Source: Avoscillospira_A sp052117125 (GTDB lineage: Bacteria > Bacillota > Clostridia > Oscillospirales > Oscillospiraceae). From it: a stretch of DNA of 64,000 nucleotides. Location of the stretch: positions 1-64,000 of the forward strand of contig NZ_JBQKJT010000011.1 of NCBI RefSeq assembly GCF_052117125.1, given 5' to 3'. The position numbers were made by a program, and so were the translations under genes. The notes under the pieces are model-generated. The model did not search any database. It saw only the letters and a list, made by a program, of their open reading frames with translations, and was not told where the DNA came from. Shown one piece after another: positions 24,704 to 34,073 of this stretch. How positions within the stretch are numbered: position 1 is the first letter of the stretch; every line of letters begins with the position of its first letter.

Positions 24704-25185
24704 GTGTACGGTTGCCGCAGGACCTGCTGTACCGCGCCGCCATTGCCGACCTGTGGGAGCATGAGGCAGTGCAGTCCATGGCGCAGTTTATGCAGCACGG
24801 AACTACCAGCTGTTTGCACCACTGTGTCAACGTGTCCTATCTCAGTTATTGCTATTGCCGGGATCGGGGACTGGATGCCCGTGCAGCAGCCCGGGGCGGG
24901 CTTCTGCACGACCTGTTCCTCTACGACTGGCATACTTACCGCCCGGCCAAAGGAGAACTGCTCCACGGTTTTGAGCACCCGCGTAAGGCGCTGCACAATG
25001 CCCGGAAGTATTTCGATCTGACGCCGGTGGAAGAGGATATCATTCTGCGCCATATGTGGCCGCTGACCCGCAATCTGCCGGCCACGGCCGAGGGCAGAGT
25101 GGTGACCATGTTTGATAAATACGTCAGTCTCATGGAAACATTCCGTGTACCGGTGCGGATTCCCGCGCCGCTGGCGGAAGCTTAA
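24700..25185 (+). CDS. HD-domain phosphohydrolase
   Basis: A 161-residue soluble protein of the HD metal-dependent phosphohydrolase superfamily. SCLHHCVNVSYLSY supplies the first His, RGGLLHDLFLYDW the HD pair, and ILRHMWPL a further His. The start is a TTG at 24700, overlapping the previous stop and following AAGGAGGAACGG. Substrates of such stand-alone HD proteins are usually nucleotides, but nothing here specifies one. It is translationally coupled to the CmpB-like membrane protein. Confidence 0.82.
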   Translation: MSVRLPQDLLYRAAIADLWEHEAVQSMAQFMQHGTTSCLHHCVNVSYLSYCYCRDRGLDARAAARGGLLHDLFLYDWHTYRPAKGELLHGFEHPRKALHNARKYFDLTPVEEDIILRHMWPLTRNLPATAEGRVVTMFDKYVSLMETFRVPVRIPAPLAEA

Positions 25186-25198
25186 CTCCATACCATTC

Positions 25199-25228
25199 AA
25201 AAGCGGACCGCAGAGGCGGCCCGCTTTT
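25199..25228 (+). terminator. Terminator after HD gene
   Basis: AAAAGCGG pairs with CCGCTTTT, with further CCGC/GCGG pairing inside. It ends in TTTT. Confidence 0.75.
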
Positions 25229-25260
25229 CTGTATGGTCCAATCTGCAATTGACGGGAAGG

Positions 25261-25297
25261 AAAAAAGAAAAGCAGACCATCTTTCGATGATCTGCTT
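25261..25297 (-). terminator. rpmB terminator
   Basis: AAGCAGA (25270-25276) pairs with TCTGCTT (25291-25297), extended by ATC/GAT. On the minus strand it is followed by TTTCTTTTTT. Confidence 0.8.
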
Positions 25298-25315
25298 GAC
25301 TTTTTGGGTGTGTGA

Positions 25316-25504
25316 TTACACAGCGCGCTCGACCTTGTTGGAGCGCAAGCATCTCGTACAGACGTAAACATGGCGCGGAGTACCGTCAACAATCGCCTTG
25401 ACGCGCTTGACGTTGGGCTTCCACATCCGATTGGAACGTCTGTGGGAGTGGGAAACCTTAATTCCGAACGCAACACCCTTGCCGCAAATATCGCACTTAG
25501 CCAC
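25316..25504 (-). CDS. rpmB: 50S ribosomal protein L28
   Basis: A 62-residue ribosomal protein beginning MAKCDICGKGVAFG, with the second Cys pair CTRC, the zinc-type L28. HSHRRSNRMWKPN is the family core. The start is a GTG at 25504 preceded by AAGGAGGTG at good spacing. The gene is single, with its own promoter and terminator, and convergent to the HD gene. Confidence 0.96.
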   Translation of the reverse strand: MAKCDICGKGVAFGIKVSHSHRRSNRMWKPNVKRVKAIVDGTPRHVYVCTRCLRSNKVERAV

Positions 25505-25556
25505 TGGCTGCACCTCCTTGCCATGAAAAAATTTAACGCTTTGACACGCAGTAAAT

Positions 25557-25585
25557 ATGTTATCAGATTTTAAGTGAAATTGCAA
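25557..25585 (-). promoter_or_regulatory. Likely rpmB promoter
   Basis: On the minus strand TTGCAA (25585-25580), 17-bp spacer, TAACAT (25562-25557). The region is AT-rich. Confidence 0.5.
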
Positions 25586-25629
25586 GAGTTTTTTGCAAGA
25601 TTTTTGTCTTATTTTTTCAAAGGGATTGG

Positions 25630-25658
25630 TTGCGAAATAGTGTGGTACACGGTATAAT
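25630..25658 (+). promoter_or_regulatory. hprK promoter
   Basis: TTGCGA (25630-25635), 17-bp spacer, TATAAT (25653-25658). Confidence 0.75.
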
Positions 25659-25755
25659 AAGAACAATCACTCCGCATGGTGAAAAAAACCGGGTTTTTGG
25701 CGGTCTGCTGTACCCGTAAGAAGATTGTTGAGAAAATTTATGAGGTGAGAAGATC

Positions 25756-26703
25756 ATGATCCATTCTTACAGTGTTGCGCTGACGCAGCTGGTGAAGGAA
25801 TTTAATTTGCGTCCCATTCATAAGGCTACCGATTATGAACAGATCAACATCACGGTGGACGATATCAGCAGACCCGGCCTGCAGCTGGCCGGTTATTTTG
25901 ACCATTTTGAACCCATGCGCCTACAGGTCATCGGTACGGTGGAGACCACCTACCTCAACAAGCTGTCGGGGGACGAGCGCCGCAGCATCTTTGACCGATA
26001 CTTCTCCTACAAGATTCCGGCGCTGATCATTTCCCGCGATCTGGACCCTCTGCCGGAGTGTCTGGAGATGGCGGCCAAGCATGACATTACCATTTTGCAG
26101 GGCAGCGAGACCACATCGTACATCGTCTCCAGCCTGATCTCCGCTCTGAAGGTCTATCTGGCGCCCCGGATTACCCGTCACGGCGTCCTGGTGGAGGTTT
26201 ACGGCGAGGGCCTGCTGCTGCTGGGCGAAAGCGGCATCGGTAAGTCCGAGGCGGCGGTGGAGCTGCTCAAGCGCGGCCACCGGCTTATCGCCGACGACGC
26301 CGTGGAGATCAAAAAGGTCTCCTCCAGGAAATGTTTTGGTACGGCGCCGGAGCTGATCCGGCACTATATCGAGCTGCGGGGCATTGGCGTCATCAATGTG
26401 GCCAAGCTCTTCGGTATGGCTGCGGTCAAGGACAGCGCCGACATCGACCTGATCATCAACATTGTTCCCTGGCGGGACGGCGAAGCCTATGACCGTCTGG
26501 GTCTGGAGAACCAGTATACCGATATTCTGGGCGTCAAAATTCCGTCCCTGACCATTCCCATCACTCCGGGCCGGAACCTGGCGGTGATTCTGGAGGTGGC
26601 TGCCATGAACAACCGTCAAAAGAAGATGGGTTACAACGCCGCCGCTGAATTTACAGAGCAGATCAATAAGCATTTCGATTCTTCCTTCGGCCAGAGTTTC
26701 TAA
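25756..26703 (+). CDS. hprK: HPr kinase/phosphorylase
   Basis: A 315-residue cytoplasmic bifunctional enzyme that phosphorylates and dephosphorylates Ser46 of HPr in carbon catabolite control. The P-loop GESGIGKSEAA lies near residue 157, followed by LIADDAVEI and the HprK signature YIELRGIGVINV. AGGTGAGAAGATC precedes the ATG. It ends in a strong terminator, so it is probably monocistronic. ptsH is not in the window. Confidence 0.96.
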   Translation: MIHSYSVALTQLVKEFNLRPIHKATDYEQINITVDDISRPGLQLAGYFDHFEPMRLQVIGTVETTYLNKLSGDERRSIFDRYFSYKIPALIISRDLDPLPECLEMAAKHDITILQGSETTSYIVSSLISALKVYLAPRITRHGVLVEVYGEGLLLLGESGIGKSEAAVELLKRGHRLIADDAVEIKKVSSRKCFGTAPELIRHYIELRGIGVINVAKLFGMAAVKDSADIDLIINIVPWRDGEAYDRLGLENQYTDILGVKIPSLTIPITPGRNLAVILEVAAMNNRQKKMGYNAAAEFTEQINKHFDSSFGQSF

Positions 26704-26710
26704 AAATTTC

Positions 26711-26741
26711 CCGGGCGTCCGTTTACGGATGCCCGGTTTTT
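26711..26741 (+). terminator. hprK terminator
   Basis: CCGGGCGTCCG pairs with CGGATGCCCGG (one G-T pair) around TTTA, followed by T5. Confidence 0.9.
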
Positions 26742-26756
26742 GTCTGCTTTGGCTAT

Positions 26757-26784
26757 TTGCAAGGAGGCGGACATATGATATGAT
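26757..26784 (+). promoter_or_regulatory. Promoter for murB-rapZ-yvcK-whiA-dnaE
   Basis: TTGCAA (26757-26762), 16-bp spacer, TATGAT (26779-26784). Confidence 0.6.
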
Positions 26785-26837
26785 TAGAATTCTAAGAAAC
26801 CAGCGCCGCCGGAGCGGCAGAGAGGAGCCAGTGAAGT

Positions 26838-27737
26838 ATGGGTGCAGAATGGATTACCGCCCTGCAAACAGCGTGTCCCGAAGTGGAGGTGCGTCCGGGG
26901 GAGCCCATGGCGGAGCATGTGTCGTTTCGACTGGGCGGACCAGCGGCGGCCATGGCCTTTCCCAATAGTGAGGAACAGGTCCGGCAGCTGCTGGCGTTCT
27001 GTGACGCACGGAAGATCACGCCCCTGATTTTGGGCGCCGGCACCAATGTGCTGCCGCCGGACGGCGGTCTGGAAACGCTGGTCCTCTGTCTCAAGGGCGG
27101 TCTGATGACGCTGGAGCGGCAGGGGGACTGCATTGTGGTGGGGGCAGGTGTCACCATGGCCCAGGCGGCGGCCTTTGCTGCCGACCAGGGATTGGCAGGA
27201 CTGGAATTTGCCCACGGCATCCCTGGCACCATGGGCGGCGGCGTCTATATGAATGCCGGAGCCTACGGCGGCGAGCTGTGCCGGGTCTGTGTGGAGACAA
27301 CCGTGCTGCGGAACGGCGCCTTTGTCACTGTGGCAGGGGAGGACCAGGGGTTCTCGTACCGCCACAGCACCTTCCAGGACGACGGCAGTGTGATTCTGCG
27401 GGTCGTCTGCCGTCTGACGCCGGATGACCCGGAAGCCATTCGGGAACGGATGCGGGAACTGGCCCAACGGCGGCGGACGTCCCAGCCCCTGGAGCTGCCC
27501 TCGGCTGGCAGTACCTTCAAGCGGCCTGTGGGCGGTTACGCCGCGGCGCTTATTGAACAGGCGGGCCTCAAAGGCTTCCGCGTGGGCGGTGCGTCGGTGT
27601 CCACTAAGCACGCCGGTTTTGTGGTCAATGACAACGGCGCGACCTGTGCCGATGTGCTGGCCTTGATTGCCGCTGTGCAGAAAAAGGTATTGGAACAGTC
27701 CGGCATCCAGCTGGAGCCGGAAGTGCGGATTTTGTGA
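26838..27737 (+). CDS. murB: UDP-N-acetylenolpyruvoylglucosamine reductase
   Basis: A 299-residue FAD enzyme that reduces UDP-GlcNAc-enolpyruvate to UDP-MurNAc in peptidoglycan synthesis. VSFRLGGPAAAMAFP and LGAGTNVL bind FAD; EFAHGIPGTMGGGVYMNAGAYG is the hallmark loop; AGSTFKRPVGGYAAALIEQAGLKG carries the catalytic Ser. The length and missing insert fit the short type II MurB of Firmicutes. First gene of a five-gene operon. Confidence 0.96.
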   Translation: MGAEWITALQTACPEVEVRPGEPMAEHVSFRLGGPAAAMAFPNSEEQVRQLLAFCDARKITPLILGAGTNVLPPDGGLETLVLCLKGGLMTLERQGDCIVVGAGVTMAQAAAFAADQGLAGLEFAHGIPGTMGGGVYMNAGAYGGELCRVCVETTVLRNGAFVTVAGEDQGFSYRHSTFQDDGSVILRVVCRLTPDDPEAIRERMRELAQRRRTSQPLELPSAGSTFKRPVGGYAAALIEQAGLKGFRVGGASVSTKHAGFVVNDNGATCADVLALIAAVQKKVLEQSGIQLEPEVRIL

Positions 27738-27748
27738 GGTGACAGAGC

Positions 27749-28609
27749 ATGCAATTTCTGATTGTATCCGGTATGTCCGGCGCCGGTAAAAGTAAAGCGC
27801 TGGATTGCCTGGAGGACCTGGGATTCTACTGCGTGGACAATATGCCGGAGGATTTGATTCCTCAGTTTGCCCAGCTGTGTATGGCCACCAAGTCCAAGTT
27901 TGAAAAGGTGGCCCTGGTCACCGACATCCGCAGCGGCCTGACCTTTGACGGCTTGTTTATGGCGCTGGATTCCCTGGAAAAAATGGAGTGCGACTACGCC
28001 ATTGTCTTTGTAGAGTGCTCCAAGGAGACGCTGGTCAAGCGCTACAAGGAGACGCGGCGCAAGCACCCATTGACCAAGGACGGCACGGAACTGCTGGCTG
28101 CCGTGGAACGGGAGCAGAAGCTGCTGGAGCCCATCCGCAACCGGGCCAATTACATTATTGACACCACCAACCTGTCAACGGGCAAGCTGCGGGGCGAGCT
28201 GGTGAACCTCTTTGCCGGGGAACAGCGGGACCACGCCATGACGGTCAACGTCATTTCCTTCGGGTTTAAATACGGCCTGCCCATGGACGCCGATCTGGTC
28301 TTTGATGTGCGGATGCTGCCGAATCCCTACTATATTGCAGAGCTAAAACGCCGGACCGGCCTGGAAAAGCCTGTGCGGGACTTTGTTTTTTCCTACCAGC
28401 AGACGCTGGACTTTATGGAAAAGCTGGAGGACCTGATGAGTTTTTCCCTGCCCCTCTACGTGGAGGAGGGCAAGACCAATCTGGTCATCGCCATCGGCTG
28501 CACCGGCGGCCATCACCGGTCTGTGGCCGTAGCCAAGGAGCTGGGCGACCACATCGCCCGACTGGGCTTTGTGACCACGGTGGGGCATCGGGACATCTCC
28601 CGGGAGTGA
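27749..28609 (+). CDS. rapZ: RNase adapter / nucleotide-binding protein RapZ (YvcJ)
   Basis: A 286-residue nucleotide-binding protein. The N-terminal Walker A is GMSGAGKSKALDCLED, and the C-terminal domain contains NPYYIAELKRRTG and IGCTGGHHRSVAVA. In E. coli RapZ guides RNase E to small RNAs; in Bacillus the homologue YvcJ is a GTPase/ATPase linked to competence. Gene order rapZ-yvcK-whiA is conserved in Gram-positives. Gap to murB is 11 nt. Which of these roles applies here is unknown. Confidence 0.94.
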   Translation: MQFLIVSGMSGAGKSKALDCLEDLGFYCVDNMPEDLIPQFAQLCMATKSKFEKVALVTDIRSGLTFDGLFMALDSLEKMECDYAIVFVECSKETLVKRYKETRRKHPLTKDGTELLAAVEREQKLLEPIRNRANYIIDTTNLSTGKLRGELVNLFAGEQRDHAMTVNVISFGFKYGLPMDADLVFDVRMLPNPYYIAELKRRTGLEKPVRDFVFSYQQTLDFMEKLEDLMSFSLPLYVEEGKTNLVIAIGCTGGHHRSVAVAKELGDHIARLGFVTTVGHRDISRE

Positions 28610-28621
28610 CAGGAGGCGTCT

Positions 28622-29632
28622 ATGCGGTATTTTGATGAATCGGTCCGGGTCTACGTGCCCGGGCGGAATAATCCCAAGGTGGTCTGTATCGGCGGCGGCC
28701 ATGGCCTGTCAGCCATGCTGCGGGGTCTCAAGCGCCATACCCGCAACATCACCGCCATTGTCACCGTGGCAGACGACGGCGGCGGCTCCGGTATGCTGCG
28801 GGAGGATTTGGGAATGCCGCCTCCCGGCGACATCCGCAACTGCATTCTGGCGCTGGCCAACACGGAACCCACCATGGAAAAGCTGCTGAACTACCGGTTC
28901 TGTGAGGGATCGCTTTGCGGCCAGAGCTTTGGCAATCTGTTTCTGGCGGCCATGAACGGGATTTCTGACACCTTTGACGAGGCAGTGAACCGCATGGGTG
29001 AGGTTTTGGCCATCACGGGCCGGGTACTGCCGGTGACCAATCAGGATGTCCATTTGGAGGCGGAGTTTGAAAACGGAAGCCGCGTCCTGGGTGAGAGTAA
29101 AATCTTTTACCATAAAAAAGAAAACGACTGCCGCATCACCCAGGTGCGTCTGGTGCCGGAGCATCCCCAGGCGCTGCCGGAGAGTTTGGAGGCCATTGCC
29201 GACGCCGATATGATCGTTATGGGGCCCGGCAGTCTCTATACCAGCATCATTCCCAATTTCCTGGTGGACGGCATAGCCGAAGCCGTGGCGGCGTCTCCGG
29301 CCTGTAAAGTCCTGGTTATGAACATCATGACCCAGGAGGGAGAGACCGAGGGGTATACGGGCGCGGACCATGTGCGGGCGCTGCTGCGCCATGGCGGCCC
29401 CAATATTATCGATGTGTGCGTGGCCAACAGCACGCCGGTGCCGGAGGATGTGTCCGACGCCTACCGGGTGGAGGACGCGGAGCAGCTGATCCTGTGCCGG
29501 GAGGAGATCGAAGCCATGGGCATTCAGGTCCGGTGCCACCCGTTGCTGGCCATGGGCCAGCGGGCCCGCCATGATTCGGCGGCCCTGGCAACGGTGCTGA
29601 TGGATGTGCTGCGGAACTACGCCGTTGGATAG
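28622..29632 (+). CDS. yvcK: YvcK/CofD-family protein (gluconeogenesis factor)
   Basis: A 336-residue member of the CofD-like YvcK family, required for growth on gluconeogenic carbon sources and for cell shape in Bacillus. CIGGGHGLSAMLRGLK and ADDGGGSGMLRE are the family signatures, with PPGDIRNC downstream. It is predicted to bind UDP-sugars. AGGAGGCGTCT lies before the ATG. Located between rapZ and whiA as usual. Confidence 0.94.
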   Translation: MRYFDESVRVYVPGRNNPKVVCIGGGHGLSAMLRGLKRHTRNITAIVTVADDGGGSGMLREDLGMPPPGDIRNCILALANTEPTMEKLLNYRFCEGSLCGQSFGNLFLAAMNGISDTFDEAVNRMGEVLAITGRVLPVTNQDVHLEAEFENGSRVLGESKIFYHKKENDCRITQVRLVPEHPQALPESLEAIADADMIVMGPGSLYTSIIPNFLVDGIAEAVAASPACKVLVMNIMTQEGETEGYTGADHVRALLRHGGPNIIDVCVANSTPVPEDVSDAYRVEDAEQLILCREEIEAMGIQVRCHPLLAMGQRARHDSAALATVLMDVLRNYAVG

Positions 29633-29643
29633 GGGGGAACGCC

Positions 29644-30537
29644 ATGTCCTTTGCATCCAATATCAAGCAGGAGCTGTGCCGCCATCCGGTCCAGAAGCGG
29701 TGCTGTGCTGTGGCCGAGGCTTTCGGCATTCTGCTCTATGGCAATACCTTTACGCCGTCCTTAATCAAAATTGTCACCGAGAGTGCAGACTTTGCAGAAC
29801 GCCTGCCGAAAGTGTTCCGCAAGGCGTTCAATCTGCGCTTTGACAGCGAACCGGAGGAAGGAACCGGCAAACGGACCTTCCTGATCACGGACCGGGAGAA
29901 GATCGACCGGATTTTTGAGACCTTTGATCTGGTAGCCGGGGAGAGCGTGACGCTCCACGTCAACTACGGCATGTTGGAGGAGGAATGCTGCCGCAACGCC
30001 TTTCTGCGGGGGGCGTTTCTGTCCGGCGGCAGCGTCACGGACCCGGAAAAACGGTATCATCTGGAGTTCTGTACCACCCATCAGAAGGTGGGGTTGGAGA
30101 CGGAGGCGCTGCTGTTGGATATGGGGTTTTATCCCAAGGACACCCTGCGTAGCGGCACTTGTGTCATCTATTTCAAGCAAAGCGACGCCATCGCTGACGT
30201 TCTGACCTATTTGGGCGCGCCGGTGGGCGGCATGGCCATTCTGGAAGCCAAGGTGGAAAAGGAACTGCGCAACGGCGTCAACCGCCGGGTTAACTGCGAC
30301 ACGGCCAATCTGACCAAGGTGGTGGACGCGGCCCAGGACCAGATTGCCGCCATCCGCCGTCTGGAGGAGACGGGGCAGCTGGATCAGCTGCCGGAGAAGC
30401 TGCGCCAGACGGCTAAACTGAGGGTCCAGCACCCGGAGGCCACGCTGTCGGAACTGGCTGGTATGTTGGAACCGCCCCTGACCAAATCGGCGTTGAATCA
30501 CCGCATGAGAAAACTGATGGAATTGTCAAAACAGTGA
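29644..30537 (+). CDS. whiA: DNA-binding protein WhiA
   Basis: A 297-residue protein with a LAGLIDADG-like N-terminal domain (GAFLSGGSVTDPEKRYHLEF) and a C-terminal helix-turn-helix (TLSELAGMLEPPLTKSALNHRMRKL). WhiA homologues affect chromosome segregation, cell division and sporulation. GGGGGGAAC precedes the ATG, and the gap to yvcK is 11 nt. Confidence 0.95.
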   Translation: MSFASNIKQELCRHPVQKRCCAVAEAFGILLYGNTFTPSLIKIVTESADFAERLPKVFRKAFNLRFDSEPEEGTGKRTFLITDREKIDRIFETFDLVAGESVTLHVNYGMLEEECCRNAFLRGAFLSGGSVTDPEKRYHLEFCTTHQKVGLETEALLLDMGFYPKDTLRSGTCVIYFKQSDAIADVLTYLGAPVGGMAILEAKVEKELRNGVNRRVNCDTANLTKVVDAAQDQIAAIRRLEETGQLDQLPEKLRQTAKLRVQHPEATLSELAGMLEPPLTKSALNHRMRKLMELSKQ

Positions 30538-30550
30538 AAGGAAGTTGTCT

Positions 30551-33500
30551 ATGGCATTCGTACACCTCCACGTCCATACGGAATACAGTCTCCTGGACGG
30601 CGCCTGCCGGATTGGCCGCATGATGGAGCGGGTCAAGGAGCTGGGCCAGGAGGCCGTGGCCATTACGGACCACGGCGTCATGTACGGTGTCATTGACTTT
30701 TACCGGGCGGCCAAGAAAGCCGGCATCAAGCCCATCATCGGCTGTGAGGTCTATGTGGCCCCCCGGAGCCGCCACGACAAGGTCCACGGCACCGACAATG
30801 AGGCGTATCACCTGATACTTCTGTGTATGAATGAGACGGGCTACCAGAATCTCAGCTACATGGTGTCCCAGGGCTTTCTCGATGGTTTTTACGGCAAGCC
30901 CCGTGTGGATATGGAGCTGCTGCGGGCCCACAGTGAGGGGCTGATCTGTCTGTCGGCCTGTGTAGCGGGCCAGGTGCCCCAGCTGCTGCTCCATGACAAC
31001 TACGAAGCCGCCAAGGCCAAGGCCCTGGAGTTTGCAGCGATTTTCCCGGGCCGCTACTATCTCGAATTGCAGGATCACGGCCTGGAGGTCCAGACCCGTG
31101 TCAACCAGGGCATTCTGCGGCTGGCCAAGGAGACGGGCCTGCCTCTGGTGGCGACCAACGACGCCCACTATCTGCGCCGGGAGGAGAGCGAACTCCAGGA
31201 TGTACTCATGTGTATTCAGATGCAGAAAACCGTGGAGGACCAGGACCGGATGCGCTTTGAGACGGAGGAATTCTATCTCAAGAGCGAGGAGGAGATGGCA
31301 TCCCTCTTTCCCAATGTGCCGGAGGCCCTGGAAAACACGGTGCGCATTGCGGAACAGTGCAACATGGAGTTTACCTTCGGCAATTACCATTTGCCGGAAT
31401 TTAAGCTGCCCCCCGGGGAGACCAATGTGGGTTATTTCCGCAAGCTGTGCCTCCAAGGCTTTGCCAAACGGTACCCCAACCCCACGGAGCAGCATAAAAA
31501 CCAGCTGGAATATGAGATGCAGATGATCGAGAAAATGGGCTATGTGGACTATTTTCTCATTGTGGCGGACTTTGTGGACTTTGCCAAGCGGTCCGGCATT
31601 CCCGTGGGGCCGGGCCGCGGCAGCGCCGCCGGCGCCATCGTGTCCTATTGCCTGTTTATCACCGATCTGGACCCCATGCAGTATGGTCTGGTGTTTGAAC
31701 GGTTCCTGAACCCGGAGCGGGTCAGCATGCCCGATATCGATATGGACTTCTGCCAGGCCCGCCGGGGCGAGGTCATTGACTACGTCATGGAAAAGTACGG
31801 CAGCGACCATGTGGCACAGATTGTCACCTTCGGTACCATGGCCGCCCGGGCGGCCATTCGGGACGTGGGCCGGGCCATGAATTTTACCTACGCGGAGACC
31901 GACGCCGTGGCCAAGCTGGTACCCACGACGCTCCATATCACCATTGAGGAAGCGCTGAAGGTCTCGCCTCAGCTGAAAGCCATGTATAACGGCGACGACC
32001 GTATCCGCCGTCTCATCGATATGGCTCAGGCGTTGGAGGGAATGCCCCGCAACACCTCCACCCATGCCGCCGGCGTGGTCATCACCAAGCTGCCGGTCTA
32101 TGACTATGTACCGTTGGCCCGCAACGACGATACCATAGTCACCCAGTTTACCATGACAACGCTGGAAAAGCTGGGCCTTTTGAAAATGGATTTTCTGGGC
32201 CTGCGGAACCTGACGGTCATCGACGACGCACAAAAGCTGATTCGGCTCCGGGAGCCGGACTTTTCCATTGAAAAGGTGGCCGACGGGGACAAGCTGACCT
32301 ATGCCATGCTGGCCGAGGGCAAGACGGCCGGTGTGTTCCAGATGGAGTCCGCCGGGATCACCGGCGTCTGCGTGGGCATGAAGCCGGAGTCCATCGAAGA
32401 CCTGACGGCCATTGTGGCGCTGTATCGTCCCGGCCCCATGGACTCCATCCCCAAATTCATCCGCTCCAAGCAGAATCCCAAGACCATCACCTACCGCCAT
32501 CCCAAGTTGGAGCCCATTTTATCGGTCACCTATGGTTGTATCGTATATCAGGAACAGGTCATTGAGATTTTCCGCCAGTTGGGCGGCTACACGCTGGGAC
32601 AGGCCGACAATATGCGCCGGGCCATCTCCAAGAAAAAACAGGCAGTCATTCTGGAGGAGCGGAAAGCCTTCGTCTATGGCGATGCGGAACGGGGCATTCC
32701 CGGCGCCATCGCCAACGGGGTAGAGGAGAAAATTGCCCAGGAAATCTATGATGAAATCCTGGATTTTGCCAACTATGCGTTTAACAAGGCCCACGCCGTC
32801 TGTTATGCGCTGATCTCCTATCAGACCGCTTATCTCAAGGCTCATTATCCCAGAGAGTACATGGCGGCTTTGATGACGTCGGTGCTGGACAGCGCCACCA
32901 AGATTTCCGGCTATATCGCCGAGTGCAAAAACCTGGGCATTTCGGTGCTGCCGCCGGATATCAACGAGTCCTATGACAATTTCACGGTTGTGGATGGGGG
33001 CATCCGCTTTGGGTTGGCCGCCGTCAAGAACATCGGCCGGGGGTTCATCCGGCTGGTGGTCAAGGAGCGCCAGAGCGGCGGCCCGTTCCGCAGTCTGGAA
33101 GACCTGTGCAGCCGCCTGTACAGTACCGACCTCAACAAGCGAGCCTTGGAAAACCTCATCAAATGCGGCGCCCTGGATAGCTTGGGGCTGTATCGTTCTC
33201 AGATGCTGGCCATACACGAGATGGTGCTGGATGCGGTGACGGCAGCCAAACGGAAAAACCTGGACGGTCAGCTGGGTATGTTCGATTTGGGCGGCAGTCA
33301 GGAGGATGCGTTGCCGTCGGTGCCGGTGCCGAAGATTCCAGAATTGAGTGCCCAGGAGCGTATGAGTTACGAAAAGGAGACCACGGGCCTATATTTGACG
33401 GGCCACCCCATGGACGAGTACCGGACTCGGCTCCGGGGCGCTTCCGTGGTGGCGTTGGGCTCCATCATGGAGAGCTTTGCCGACAATACCGGCGCGTTCC

Positions 33501-34012
33501 AGGACGAGCAGCAGGTGGTGGTGGCCGGTGTGGTCCAAGCCGTCAAAATGAAAACCACCAGAAACAACTCCATGATGGCCTATGTGACGTTAGAGGACGA
33601 TACAGCGTCCATGGAGCTGCTGGTCTTTTCCAATGCCCTCAGTGAGTACGGTGGTTTTCTGGCGGAAAATGCCGCCGTGGTGGTCTGGGGCAAGCTGTCG
33701 GTGCGGGATGAAAAGGAACCGCAGATGATTCTCAACCGCGCCCTGCCCATCGAGGACTATCAGCCGGACACCACACCGCTTCCGGCGGCCGCACCGGTGG
33801 CCGCGGGCAAGCTGTACGTGCGGCTGGACAGTGAGACGGCGCCGGTGTATCAGAAAGTGCGGGCTGTGCTGCAAATGTTCCCCGGAATCATGCCGGTAGT
33901 ACTCTATTTTGCGGATACCAAACAGCGGCTGGCCGGTACCTGCCTGCCGGACCCGGACCTGTTCCGGGAATTGCAGGAACAATTGGGCGGGGAAAACGTC
34001 GTGATAAAATAG
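30551..34012 (+). CDS. dnaE: DNA polymerase III subunit alpha (DnaE)
   Basis: A 1153-residue replicative polymerase subunit. The N-terminal PHP domain starts HLHVHTEYSLLDGA and has ITDHGVMYG. The C-family polymerase core has GPGRGSAAGAIVSY and the catalytic MPDIDMDF. A helix-hairpin-helix region, then an OB-fold near 1000, ends the protein. The size fits a DnaE1-type enzyme; in Firmicutes PolC usually does the bulk of synthesis and DnaE primes or repairs. The ATG at 30551 follows AAAGGAAG; an upstream TTG at 30545 is less likely. Confidence 0.96.
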   Translation: MAFVHLHVHTEYSLLDGACRIGRMMERVKELGQEAVAITDHGVMYGVIDFYRAAKKAGIKPIIGCEVYVAPRSRHDKVHGTDNEAYHLILLCMNETGYQNLSYMVSQGFLDGFYGKPRVDMELLRAHSEGLICLSACVAGQVPQLLLHDNYEAAKAKALEFAAIFPGRYYLELQDHGLEVQTRVNQGILRLAKETGLPLVATNDAHYLRREESELQDVLMCIQMQKTVEDQDRMRFETEEFYLKSEEEMASLFPNVPEALENTVRIAEQCNMEFTFGNYHLPEFKLPPGETNVGYFRKLCLQGFAKRYPNPTEQHKNQLEYEMQMIEKMGYVDYFLIVADFVDFAKRSGIPVGPGRGSAAGAIVSYCLFITDLDPMQYGLVFERFLNPERVSMPDIDMDFCQARRGEVIDYVMEKYGSDHVAQIVTFGTMAARAAIRDVGRAMNFTYAETDAVAKLVPTTLHITIEEALKVSPQLKAMYNGDDRIRRLIDMAQALEGMPRNTSTHAAGVVITKLPVYDYVPLARNDDTIVTQFTMTTLEKLGLLKMDFLGLRNLTVIDDAQKLIRLREPDFSIEKVADGDKLTYAMLAEGKTAGVFQMESAGITGVCVGMKPESIEDLTAIVALYRPGPMDSIPKFIRSKQNPKTITYRHPKLEPILSVTYGCIVYQEQVIEIFRQLGGYTLGQADNMRRAISKKKQAVILEERKAFVYGDAERGIPGAIANGVEEKIAQEIYDEILDFANYAFNKAHAVCYALISYQTAYLKAHYPREYMAALMTSVLDSATKISGYIAECKNLGISVLPPDINESYDNFTVVDGGIRFGLAAVKNIGRGFIRLVVKERQSGGPFRSLEDLCSRLYSTDLNKRALENLIKCGALDSLGLYRSQMLAIHEMVLDAVTAAKRKNLDGQLGMFDLGGSQEDALPSVPVPKIPELSAQERMSYEKETTGLYLTGHPMDEYRTRLRGASVVALGSIMESFADNTGAFQDEQQVVVAGVVQAVKMKTTRNNSMMAYVTLEDDTASMELLVFSNALSEYGGFLAENAAVVVWGKLSVRDEKEPQMILNRALPIEDYQPDTTPLPAAAPVAAGKLYVRLDSETAPVYQKVRAVLQMFPGIMPVVLYFADTKQRLAGTCLPDPDLFRELQEQLGGENVVIK

Positions 34013-34041
34013 CTGCAATTTTAGAAAAAGTGTGGTATAAT
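34013..34041 (+). promoter_or_regulatory. Promoter of the lipoprotein/two-component operon
   Basis: TATAAT (34036-34041) has an extended TGG motif; the -35 is weak (CTGCAA, 34013-34018, 17-bp spacer). Confidence 0.62.
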
Positions 34042-34073
34042 CAAACGGATATGGGAAAGGAGGCAGACGGAAT

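Noticed and set aside
30413..32500. 695-residue minus-strand frame antisense to dnaE.
   Set aside because: The plus strand encodes an unmistakable DnaE with PHP and PDIDMDF motifs.
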